Shown here: positions 27,392 through 34,494 of the stretch, one piece after another
How the letters are laid out: every line of letters starts with the position of its first letter
Numbering within the stretch: position 1 is the first letter of the stretch
Source of the DNA: an uncultured Rubripirellula sp.
Lineage (GTDB): Bacteria; Planctomycetota; Planctomycetia; Pirellulales; Pirellulaceae
Assembly: GCA_938045805.1 (NCBI GenBank)
Contig: CALIBL010000002.1
Location: 62,001 to 126,000, forward strand
Direction: 5' to 3'
DNA: 64,000 bases
The notes under the pieces: generated by a model
Told to the model about the DNA's origin: nothing
Databases searched by the model: none
What the model saw: the letters and a program-made list of their open reading frames with translations, nothing else
Program-made: the position numbers and the translations under genes

Positions 27392-27427
27392 TAGCAGTAG
27401 TTCGTTTAGCAGATTTCGGCGTTGCAT
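27368..27427 (-). CDS. leuL: leu operon leader peptide
   Basis: A 19-residue frame, MQRRNLLNELLLPHRCGSR, on the minus strand ahead of leuA. Five of its 19 codons are leucine (CTG, CTA, CTA, CTG, CTA, at positions 6, 7, 10, 11 and 12), followed by the pairing segments of the attenuator. A promoter-like pair lies just upstream, and its expected start site falls on the A of the ATG, so the transcript may be leaderless; no Shine-Dalgarno is present. Too short for homology. The call rests on leucine content, position and the pairing downstream. Its presumed job is to sense charged tRNA-Leu by ribosome stalling, not to act as a protein. Confidence 0.75.
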   Translation of the reverse strand: MQRRNLLNELLLPHRCGSR

Positions 27428-27433
27428 CAGAGC

Positions 27434-27463
27434 ATGGTACGCACCCAATCGCCAAATCGTCAA
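27434..27463 (-). promoter_or_regulatory. Candidate promoter of leuL-leuA
   Basis: Minus strand TTGACG (27463-27458) and TACCAT (27439-27434) with an 18-base spacer resemble sigma-70 -35 and -10 boxes. The -10 box ends six bases before the leader ATG, predicting transcription from or very near the start codon. It separates leuA from the upstream flagellar genes. Confidence 0.6.
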
Positions 27464-27522
27464 CGGTTTACGTTTTATTTTTTTGAACAACCACCAAAAG
27501 TGGTTTGAAATGGACACACCTC

Positions 27523-28569
27523 TCAAACTGGCAATCCTAATCCCAATAGCGGAAACAAGTCACGCCGCAGATGCAATGGTATCACCTGTCCCTCGTCGAC
27601 TAAAGCGTGCAAAGCGTTTGCTAGAACAGCCTGCTTGGCCACAACAATCCCCCGCTCCTTTGCATGTCGACTAATCGCATCAGCCCGCTGTCCTAAACCC
27701 TTCCGCTGGAGTTTCGGCATCAGACGCTGCTTGCTATCAAAAACGACTGACACCGCGAGGTTTGCATCACCCGTAATGACAATCTCTGACAAACTTGAAT
27801 TTAATGGTCTCGAAAGAGCTTGCTGTGACATCTGCTTTTGGCGAGATCGCTGCGTGAACATCCTGCGATCACCCTCGGCGTCTCTCATTTCTTCTCGAAG
27901 TTCCTGATCCGTCATCATCAGATCCTTCTCATGCTTCCATCGCTGCACAAGGTAATCCACCACCGCCAACACTAGCATCACAAGGGATACCTTCAGGCAT
28001 GTTTTATTGAGGAAGCCTACAAGACTACCGATTGAGGCTGCCAGATCCGACTGCAGTCCTGTGACCAAATTTACGATGTCCTGCCTAATGGCGATCCAAG
28101 CGATGATTAAAACAATCACCGCCTTCATCAAGCCAAAGACTATTCGCATCATTCCTGCGAAAGAAAAGATCCTCTGAAGCCCATTAATAGGATTAACCTT
28201 ACCAACAGTGGGCCGAACCTTTTCTGTGAAAAAACGAACACCAGTCTGCGCACAACTGACTGCAATAATAGTTAGAAACATCAAGACAAGGATCGGACTG
28301 ACAATCTTGGCGAAGCCTTCAACCCCGCGACTGAAAATCATCTCGTACTGCTGACTATCCAATGAAGTGGCCGAAACGGCTCTTAACGAATCAGCTAACC
28401 AAATCATCAATTGCCCTGAAATCGATGGCCCGAGAAAAGTCAAACCAGCAAAAGCAACAACCAAAGCTAACGCCGAAGTTAGATCATGGCTCTTCGCACA
28501 CCTCCCTTCAGCCTTAGCTTTTTGTCGGTGCCGCTCGGTTGCCGGGTGTTTTTTTTCTCCGCTCATCAT
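27523..28569 (-). CDS. flhB: Flagellar export protein FlhB without the NPTH autocleavage motif
   Basis: A 348-residue FlhB-family protein with four membrane segments and a cytoplasmic carboxyl domain. The amino end (KHPATERHRQKAKAEGRCAKS) is typical, as is the LQRKGLGQRADAISRHAKERGIVV to GQVIPLHLRRDLFPLL region. Normal FlhB cleaves itself at Asn-Pro in NPTH, which switches export from rod/hook to filament proteins. Here the motif after EIVIT reads GDAN (residues 267-270), so neither the Asn nor the Pro is present and self-cleavage by the known route is excluded. It follows fliR on the same strand by 23 bases. A small hairpin (27489-27505) lies just after its stop. Confidence 0.93.
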   Translation of the reverse strand: MMSGEKKHPATERHRQKAKAEGRCAKSHDLTSALALVVAFAGLTFLGPSISGQLMIWLADSLRAVSATSLDSQQYEMIFSRGVEGFAKIVSPILVLMFLTIIAVSCAQTGVRFFTEKVRPTVGKVNPINGLQRIFSFAGMMRIVFGLMKAVIVLIIAWIAIRQDIVNLVTGLQSDLAASIGSLVGFLNKTCLKVSLVMLVLAVVDYLVQRWKHEKDLMMTDQELREEMRDAEGDRRMFTQRSRQKQMSQQALSRPLNSSLSEIVITGDANLAVSVVFDSKQRLMPKLQRKGLGQRADAISRHAKERGIVVAKQAVLANALHALVDEGQVIPLHLRRDLFPLLGLGLPV

Positions 28570-28592
28570 GACCTTTGGCTTACTCCCTCACA

Positions 28593-29375
28593 TCACCAAA
28601 CATTGCTCAGACTTCCGGCAGCACGCGTTAGTTCAGCCTGAAACAACCAGCCGGCAGATCCCAAGACCAATGCGAGTCCTGCAAGAAGCACTAACATGTT
28701 CAAGCTCAAACCGATTGCGAAGAGATTAATTTGAGGCAATGTTCGACTAATCACCCCAGTCAAAATGTTTGCAAGAACAACTAGCGTGACGACTGGACCC
28801 GCCAATTTAATCCCAGCGATAAAGCCCTGCGATAACTGATTGACTAGGAACTCCAAGACATCACTCTTAAGTCCTGCCATCCCAACTGGTAATCCCCGAT
28901 AACTGTCCAACAATGCAGAAATGATCAGCCGATGACTACCAGATGCAAACATCATCGCACCGACAAAAACACCGACAAAAGCGGCAATTAGAGGCGTCGG
29001 CTCGGTGTCGCCGATGATAGATCCGCTACCAAGTTGCAATCCGCTTGCGCTCGAAATCAATTCACCACCAAGCTGTAAACCTGTCACAATTAGCTGAACG
29101 ACCGCACCGATGAAGAAACCAACGATCCCCTCATTAAACAAACTGATCACAAATGACTGAACACTCATGGTGAAGGGCCCCGATCCAGCAGACTGAGTCG
29201 AGTAAATCGAAGGTATAATTACCATGGTGATCGCCAATGGCAGAAAAATCTTAAAATGGCGTGGTAAGGCTGAAACCATGACTGGCATCGCGAATAGCAT
29301 CACTGCTAGACGTGTAAAAACCAGTAGTGCAAATAATAATTGCTCTACATACCATGCGGCGATTGCGTCATTCAC
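28593..29375 (-). CDS. fliR: Flagellar export-gate protein FliR
   Basis: A 260-residue multi-span membrane protein of the FliR family, part of the FliP5-FliQ4-FliR1 export gate. Visible family stretches are LFTRLAVMLFAMPVM-like amino end, LFNEGIVGFFIGAVVQLIVTGLQLGGELIS, and carboxyl ILTGVISRTLPQINLFAIGLSLN. Start is GTG at 29375, which overlaps the fliQ stop by four bases (GTGA), so the two are translationally coupled. The order fliP-fliQ-fliR-flhB is the common flagellar arrangement. Confidence 0.96.
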   Translation of the reverse strand: MNDAIAAWYVEQLLFALLVFTRLAVMLFAMPVMVSALPRHFKIFLPLAITMVIIPSIYSTQSAGSGPFTMSVQSFVISLFNEGIVGFFIGAVVQLIVTGLQLGGELISSASGLQLGSGSIIGDTEPTPLIAAFVGVFVGAMMFASGSHRLIISALLDSYRGLPVGMAGLKSDVLEFLVNQLSQGFIAGIKLAGPVVTLVVLANILTGVISRTLPQINLFAIGLSLNMLVLLAGLALVLGSAGWLFQAELTRAAGSLSNVW

Positions 29376-29635
29376 GGCACACCTGCTGACAGAAAAACGC
29401 CGCGAGTGAATTCAATCATTCGATCCATCAACCAAGGAAAGGACATCACCAAAACCAACGCCATCACCACCAACTTTGGCACAAAAGCAACCGTCTGATC
29501 TTGGATCTGCGTCAATGCCTGAAGCAACCCAACAACCAGTCCGACAATCATCCCGGCGACCAGCATCGGCGCGGCAATCACGAGTGCCGACAGCAATGCG
29601 TAGCGACACAGGTCAGTGACCGTATTGACGTCCAT
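29372..29635 (-). CDS. fliQ: Flagellar export-gate protein FliQ
   Basis: An 87-residue, two-helix membrane protein, the normal length of FliQ. Characteristic stretches are AAPMLVAGMIVGLVVGLLQA, with the conserved LLQALTQIQDQTVAFVPK loop, and a second helix VVMALVLVMSFPWLMDRMI. FliQ subunits wrap around FliP and FliR to form the export channel in the inner membrane. ATG at 29635; 28 bases separate it from fliP and it overlaps fliR by four bases. Confidence 0.96.
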   Translation of the reverse strand: MDVNTVTDLCRYALLSALVIAAPMLVAGMIVGLVVGLLQALTQIQDQTVAFVPKLVVMALVLVMSFPWLMDRMIEFTRGVFLSAGVP

Positions 29636-29663
29636 AAGACTCCGTTCTCAAACAACAAGCCAC

Positions 29664-30608
29664 TTAAAAAATCGCGTCGAAGCTATCCATTAGCATCTGA
29701 ACAACCAGACGCCAGCCGTCGACCAAGACAAATAGCAACAACTTAAAAGGCAGCGACACAATCTGAGGAGGAAGCATTAGCATTCCCATAGAAATCGTCA
29801 CGCTCGCAACCACCAAATCGACCACTAAAAAAGGCAAGAGAATCTGAAAGCCCATCAGAAATGCAGTCTTCAACTCACTCAGTAAGAATGCTGGCAGCAA
29901 GACCCGCATGGGCACTTCCTCGAAGCCTGTTGGCCGCGGAACGTCTTGTTCCATATAGTCGTAAAACAGATGAACATCGTCGTGATTACCCGTCACATCA
30001 ATCTGCTTGGACATGAATTTACGTATCGGCTCTACACCAGCGGCATACGCCTGCTCCAAGCTCATCGGCACTTCCTGCGAAGTGTACGGCTCAATGGCGT
30101 CCGTATAAACAGAATTCCATACTGGCGTCATAACAAATAGCGTCATGAACAAAGCGATACTGGTCATGACCTGACTAGGTGGTAGAGCTTGTAAACCGAT
30201 TGCCTGCTTGAGGATGCCAAGCACAATGACAATTCTGACATAGCAGGTCGTCATCAGTAGGATTGCCGGTGCCATAGACAGGACTGTCAGAAAAGCCACT
30301 GTTTGCACACTTCCCGACAGCCCCTCCGGACTAACCCAAGAATTTCCGCTCCGCTGCAAAGCTTCGAAGCTTAATCCTGAGGCTGGAGCATCACCCGAAT
30401 TTACGTCATCACTCGTGCTAAGCGACTCGGACTCTTTGCGAACACCATTGCCCTGTGCCTGATCCCGTTCTGAAGTTGCACTGGACTGCTGATTCATCGC
30501 AGTAACAATCTGCGCTTTAGCAATTCCTGACGCAGATGCGCCAACACTGAAAAATATCGCGATGCAAAGCCGATACCACATGCAACCACTACCGCTCCAC
30601 TGATCCAT
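29664..30608 (-). CDS. fliP: Flagellar export-gate protein FliP
   Basis: A 314-residue FliP with an amino-terminal signal sequence (LCIAIFFSVGASASGIAKA), as is usual for this protein, then a polar linker of about 70 residues that is longer than in enterobacteria. The core shows LTVLSMAPAILLMTTCYVRI, LGILKQAIGLQALPPSQVM and a carboxyl VSITISMGMLMLPPQIVSLPFK-type block (actual VTISMGMLMLPPQIVSLPFK), all diagnostic. Five FliP subunits form the export pore. The ATG at 30608 is used; an ATG at 30581 sits closer to the signal sequence. First gene of the fliPQR-flhB group. Confidence 0.95.
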   Translation of the reverse strand: MDQWSGSGCMWYRLCIAIFFSVGASASGIAKAQIVTAMNQQSSATSERDQAQGNGVRKESESLSTSDDVNSGDAPASGLSFEALQRSGNSWVSPEGLSGSVQTVAFLTVLSMAPAILLMTTCYVRIVIVLGILKQAIGLQALPPSQVMTSIALFMTLFVMTPVWNSVYTDAIEPYTSQEVPMSLEQAYAAGVEPIRKFMSKQIDVTGNHDDVHLFYDYMEQDVPRPTGFEEVPMRVLLPAFLLSELKTAFLMGFQILLPFLVVDLVVASVTISMGMLMLPPQIVSLPFKLLLFVLVDGWRLVVQMLMDSFDAIF

Positions 30609-30676
30609 TAACCATGGTGGAGAGTAGAGAATTTGTTTACCAAAGTGAATGCGAGAATCAAAAAGCGATCGTTGGA

Positions 30677-30692
30677 GACCGCGGTAGCGGTC
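30677..30692 (-). terminator. Hairpin after the respiratory gene cluster
   Basis: GACCGC/GCGGTC perfect stem with a GGTA (or TACC) loop, about 50 bases past the DUF420 gene stop on the minus strand. No U-run, so only a tentative terminator. Confidence 0.35.
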
Positions 30693-30742
30693 AACGGATC
30701 AGTTTCACAACAGTTTCCCGATACTTTCTGATCGACTGCGAG

Positions 30743-31213
30743 CTAACCTGATGGATATAACTGATAGAGCATGACATAGACCATCACGCCCGTTACCGAA
30801 ACATACATCCAAATTGGGTAGGCAAACTTCACCAACCGCAAGTGCTCTTCAATTCGGCCTTTCATGGCCAAGAATATCGACCTTAGAGCAAAATAAGGAA
30901 CGGTAATCGCCAGGATCAAGTGGGACCCAAGTAAAGCGTAATAGAAGTATCTCGCCACATTGGGTGCCACGTTTTCATCCGTAGGGAATCGCTGATTTGG
31001 CTCACCCGTCACAAGAAACAAAGCAACTTTGTGCAAAAGATAAAGCAGCAAGAAAAGCCCACTTACAGATAACGCGCTAAGCATCAGACGCTTGTGACCC
31101 TCCTGATCCCCCTTTCCAATCCTGACTCGAGCAACAAGCAACAGGATGATAGCAAGTGTGTTCAATCCAGCAGTGACGTGTGGAAGATTACCCGCAAGTA
31201 ATTGCCAGCTCAT
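30743..31213 (-). CDS. DUF420 (CtaM-like) membrane protein
   Basis: A 156-residue protein with four likely membrane helices and conserved histidines (LPHVTAGLNTLAI, GHKRLMLSAL, LLHKVALFLVTG, GSHLILAI), the pattern of DUF420. In Firmicutes the related CtaM is needed to assemble haem-copper oxidases. Its ATG overlaps the SCO gene stop by four bases (ATGA), and it is the last gene of a cluster with ctaA, ctaB and SCO, which supports an oxidase-assembly role here. Confidence 0.87.
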   Translation of the reverse strand: MSWQLLAGNLPHVTAGLNTLAIILLLVARVRIGKGDQEGHKRLMLSALSVSGLFLLLYLLHKVALFLVTGEPNQRFPTDENVAPNVARYFYYALLGSHLILAITVPYFALRSIFLAMKGRIEEHLRLVKFAYPIWMYVSVTGVMVYVMLYQLYPSG

Positions 31214-31893
31214 TCAGTTTTCTCCACTTCCAAGTAATCGCTAATTCGTTCTTTTAGTTTCTCGAATTGTGCTGGCTCAGGCCAGTTATAAAACCCTTCA
31301 ATTTCGCCGGATGGATCGACTAAAACGAATCGTTCAGTGTGAAATTGCTTATTCACCGGTTGGCGATAAACCTCTGCGCCAACTCGCCGGATGTAATTCA
31401 ATTCGCCGGTCAGGAAAAGCCACTGCTCCGAGTCAGCGTTGAATCTTGCTGCATACTCCCTCAATTGCTCAGGCGTGTCCCGTTCTGGATCGACAGAAAT
31501 CGCTACGAAACGCACTGGTTGACCATCAAACTCTTCCTGTAGCTCTTTGATCTTCTGATTCTGCTGAATGCAGATACTGGGGCAGGTACTGAAGAAAAAA
31601 CTGACTACATAGGGCGAACCGAGCAGGTCCTCACTCGAGACAAGCTCGCCACTCCTTTCCAACAATTCAAAGCGACTCAACCACGCTTCTGTATCAGGAG
31701 GATAACTAACATCTGGATTCTCAATGCCTACGATCTCCTCTTCTGTCAGCCCGTCAGCAGCAAGATCATTGGTGTAAACAACCTCAGAATTCGAGGGAAC
31801 CAAAGTTTTCGATGATCCACCCAGCAACCTGATTAAAAGACCTAGCACGACACCAGTGATCAAAATCAGACCAATATTTGAGATCATTTTCAT
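31210..31893 (-). CDS. SCO1/SenC family copper chaperone
   Basis: About 227 residues: an amino-terminal membrane anchor (IGLILITGVVLGLLIRLL), then a thioredoxin-like SCO domain. The copper ligands are in FFFSTCPSICIQQN (Cys-x3-Cys) and the distal histidine is in KQFHTERFVLVDPSG. SCO proteins deliver copper to the CuA centre of cytochrome c oxidase or act as thiol reductants for it, facing the periplasm. ATG at 31893 (with GGAG nine bases upstream) is preferred; in-frame alternatives lie at 31908 and TTG 31923. Coupled to the downstream DUF420 gene, downstream of ctaB. Confidence 0.93.
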   Translation of the reverse strand: MKMISNIGLILITGVVLGLLIRLLGGSSKTLVPSNSEVVYTNDLAADGLTEEEIVGIENPDVSYPPDTEAWLSRFELLERSGELVSSEDLLGSPYVVSFFFSTCPSICIQQNQKIKELQEEFDGQPVRFVAISVDPERDTPEQLREYAARFNADSEQWLFLTGELNYIRRVGAEVYRQPVNKQFHTERFVLVDPSGEIEGFYNWPEPAQFEKLKERISDYLEVEKTE

Positions 31894-32081
31894 ATTTTGA
31901 TTCTCCATGTGAAGATGCAACACATTTGTTCACCGCCAACCTAATCCAACAAGACACTAATCGATTCAGTCTAGTCTCAAAGTTCGTCAATTAGCTGGCG
32001 TATGATTCATCTGAGCGTTCACCAGAAATGAGCAACAAGATCAGAATGATCTGGCGGTGCAATCTTCAGCTAGACTATCCG

Positions 32082-33176
32082 TTACCAGAGCAAGGCGGCG
32101 GTAACGATACCAAGAACCAATGGTAGAACAAGCAAGGATTTCCTGAGTAAAGATCGAGCTATGAGATCATCTGGGCTAGCAGCAAAACGAATCGATGCAT
32201 TCAACATCGGCCAAGCAAAAAGTAGGGTTAGCAGCGTGGCAAAAATTGCTCCTAAAACATTTGACCGTGTCCAACAGAGCCCGATTGCGCAAGCGATTAA
32301 GATGATAGACCCAGCAACGCTTTGAATTCCGGCACTTTTCCCGCTTGGGTCCACCGTGGTCGACATTTTGAATCCTGCCTGCTCGTATTGCTCTCGATAC
32401 ATCCAAGCGATCGCCATGAAGTGCGGGTACTGCCACGCGGCCAAAATCCCGAAAAGCAACCAACCTGTCAGGTCCGTCAAATCTCCCCCAGTTGCGGTGT
32501 AACCGATTAACATCGGCAGTGCTCCCGCCACCGCCCCCAGAGATGTATTCCACGATGTTCGAGTTTTCATCGGTGTATAAAGCAGCACGTACAACAACCA
32601 AGTTGCAGCACCAACTGCCGCGGGCACCGCGCCGAACTTTGTGAAGATCAACCCACAACCTGAAGCCCCTAGCAATCCAGCGTAAAGACTTCCGTAAAAC
32701 CAATGCAATCTTCCAGACGAAATTGGCCGGCTCGCAGTCCGTTTCATCTTGCGATCGATTTCTCTTTCCCAAATCTGATTAGCTGCTCCAGCACTTGCAG
32801 CGACCAACCCTGTACCAAGCAATAACCAAAAAAGATCCATGACTTGCACTGGTTGCCCTGCCCCGATGAAAGCAGTCGCAAGAGTTGTCACCAAAATCAT
32901 TACCACGATCCGTGGCTTGGTCAGCTCAATCAGGTCTTTGCAAAGCTGACTCAATTTGACGCCCTCGGTTTTTACTGAGCATGCGAATTCGACATTGCAG
33001 GATATTCGCTCGGAAGTCTGCTCAGGCTGTGAAGCGAGAGAAAAATCTATTCCCGATTGACTGAGTTCCTCAGCTTGAGATGCGATTTCTTCTGTAACGC
33101 CAGCAGAGACAGTTTCCCGTGATACCAAATCTTGGTATTTCGGCTCTGATTCGATCGTCAATGTATCAGTAGTCAT
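32082..33176 (-). CDS. ctaB: Protohaem IX farnesyltransferase (haem O synthase)
   Basis: A 364-residue UbiA-family prenyltransferase that adds a farnesyl chain to haem B to make haem O. The core starts LIELTKPRIVVMILVTT and shows NQIWEREIDRKMKRTASRPISSGRL, containing the Asp-rich substrate motif, and YTPMKTRTSWNTSLGAVAGALPMLIGY. The amino end carries an unusual acidic, Ser/Glu-rich extension of about 80 residues (1-80) before the first helix. ATG at 33176 lies three bases past the ctaA stop, so ctaA and ctaB are co-transcribed and supply haem A. Confidence 0.95.
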   Translation of the reverse strand: MTTDTLTIESEPKYQDLVSRETVSAGVTEEIASQAEELSQSGIDFSLASQPEQTSERISCNVEFACSVKTEGVKLSQLCKDLIELTKPRIVVMILVTTLATAFIGAGQPVQVMDLFWLLLGTGLVAASAGAANQIWEREIDRKMKRTASRPISSGRLHWFYGSLYAGLLGASGCGLIFTKFGAVPAAVGAATWLLYVLLYTPMKTRTSWNTSLGAVAGALPMLIGYTATGGDLTDLTGWLLFGILAAWQYPHFMAIAWMYREQYEQAGFKMSTTVDPSGKSAGIQSVAGSIILIACAIGLCWTRSNVLGAIFATLLTLLFAWPMLNASIRFAASPDDLIARSLLRKSLLVLPLVLGIVTAALLW

Positions 33177-33179
33177 CTT

Positions 33180-34286
33180 TCAGGAAAACGCATTACTCGT
33201 CGAAACAGCAGCGTTCTCGGATTCCGTTAAGGATTTTGAGGTGGATAAGTGGTTTGAAAGGTAGTGGGTTCTGCTTACTCGCAACGCCAGCATTGTAGAA
33301 ATGGCCAATATTAGCGATCCGACTGCCACATGTGCCGTGACGATAATTGAGTCCCAGAAGCCCTTAGCTTGGATCAAATATTCATCTGCACCCGGAATCG
33401 ATCGGATAAAATCGGCCCCAAGAATTCCCGGCCAGCCATAATTAACGACCCATGTGCCAATTCCCAGCGTCATTTGCAGTGTTACCGATAGTAACAGGGC
33501 GTACACCGGGCGGAATAGTGTCAAATCGCCGCACCTACGAAACCCGACGAAGGCAAAGATGCTGAGAACCCACAAAAAAATTCCAACCGAAATATGCTGT
33601 GCAACGGTCAGAGTGAAATCTGCGGGTAACGCATCAGGTAGCACATGCCTCACTTTGGCTCCCAACAAGATTTGTGTGTAGCTCAATGAGATGATCAACA
33701 CCGCCAAAAGTAGGTGCCTCTTTCGGATATCTGAGACGACTGTGTCATCCCCCAATTCCCGCCACCAGATCCTGCTGGTGATCACTGAGACCGCTACACA
33801 AAGCGAGAAAAAAGCTGGACCGACGCAGCCATGAACCATTGCGAGTGTTCGATCGCTCAAAACAACTCGCATCCCGCCGAGCAAACCTTGGCAAATCACC
33901 ATCAGCAATAAAGCAAATGACAATCCTCGCACCCACTTTCTGGGCTCATAGCGTAGCGATGCAATCACAATAAGAATTGCCACGAAACCAACAAACGCAC
34001 CCAAAAGGCGATGCCCGTGCTCAATGAACAGGTCAAATGGGCCTAATACCCATGTATCCAATGGGTAGAGGAAAAGGTTGTAGCCGTAGGTCCCCGGCCA
34101 GTCCGGCACCGCCATGCCGGCATCGTAGGTCGTCACCAGACCTCCCACCCAAATCAGCGGCCAAACCATGCACACGGCTAAAACTGACAAACGGTGAACC
34201 ATCCGCGCTGGCGGCTTGATCCTATCAGTTGAGTAGCTATTTGATGTCACGGCGGTAAGCCTCTTATTAACGACGCTTCCAAACAT
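33180..34286 (-). CDS. ctaA: Haem A synthase, COX15/CtaA family
   Basis: A 368-residue integral membrane protein that oxidises haem O to haem A for cytochrome aa3-type oxidases. Landmarks are VGGLVTTYDAGMAVPDWPGTYG, FIEHGHRLLGAFVGF with haem-ligand histidines, MVHGCVGPAFF and LRHVLPD-type loop (actual VRHVLPDALPADF), then VTAHVAVGSLIL near the carboxyl end. Eight membrane helices are expected. Start ATG at 34286 overlaps the upstream small membrane protein frame by 20 bases. It is part of the respiratory cluster with ctaB and SCO. Confidence 0.94.
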   Translation of the reverse strand: MFGSVVNKRLTAVTSNSYSTDRIKPPARMVHRLSVLAVCMVWPLIWVGGLVTTYDAGMAVPDWPGTYGYNLFLYPLDTWVLGPFDLFIEHGHRLLGAFVGFVAILIVIASLRYEPRKWVRGLSFALLLMVICQGLLGGMRVVLSDRTLAMVHGCVGPAFFSLCVAVSVITSRIWWRELGDDTVVSDIRKRHLLLAVLIISLSYTQILLGAKVRHVLPDALPADFTLTVAQHISVGIFLWVLSIFAFVGFRRCGDLTLFRPVYALLLSVTLQMTLGIGTWVVNYGWPGILGADFIRSIPGADEYLIQAKGFWDSIIVTAHVAVGSLILAISTMLALRVSRTHYLSNHLSTSKSLTESENAAVSTSNAFS

Positions 34287-34440
34287 AGAATCGCTGACCG
34301 AAAAAACCTCCGATTACAGCTGACATTGCCCAAATGCAGGCCAACTGAGTCATTTCGCTGATCCCGCTGGAGGTGGAAACAAAATACGAAATCACCAACG
34401 CCATCACTGCCCCAACGGATCGAAAATGCTGCTCTGTCAT
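34267..34440 (-). CDS. Small two-helix membrane protein
   Basis: A 57-residue frame (ATG at 34440; a GTG at 34458 would add six) with two hydrophobic stretches (VGAVMALVISYFVSTSSG and CIWAMSAVIGGFFGQRF) and a positively charged tail (YVWKRR). It lies between the cytochrome c gene and ctaA and overlaps the ctaA start by 20 bases, so it is likely translated together with ctaA. I do not recognise a family. Small membrane proteins are common in oxidase clusters, but no function can be given. Confidence 0.5.
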   Translation of the reverse strand: MTEQHFRSVGAVMALVISYFVSTSSGISEMTQLACIWAMSAVIGGFFGQRFYVWKRR

Positions 34441-34494
34441 TATCGCTTTTCCAGCCACCTGGCAGATTTCTTCAGAAGCATTGTTCCTATCGCC

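Noticed and set aside
32176..32772. 198-residue frame overlapping ctaB on the same strand
   Set aside because: It is a shifted frame inside the clearly conserved ctaB gene and translates to Arg- and Trp-rich sequence without any motif.
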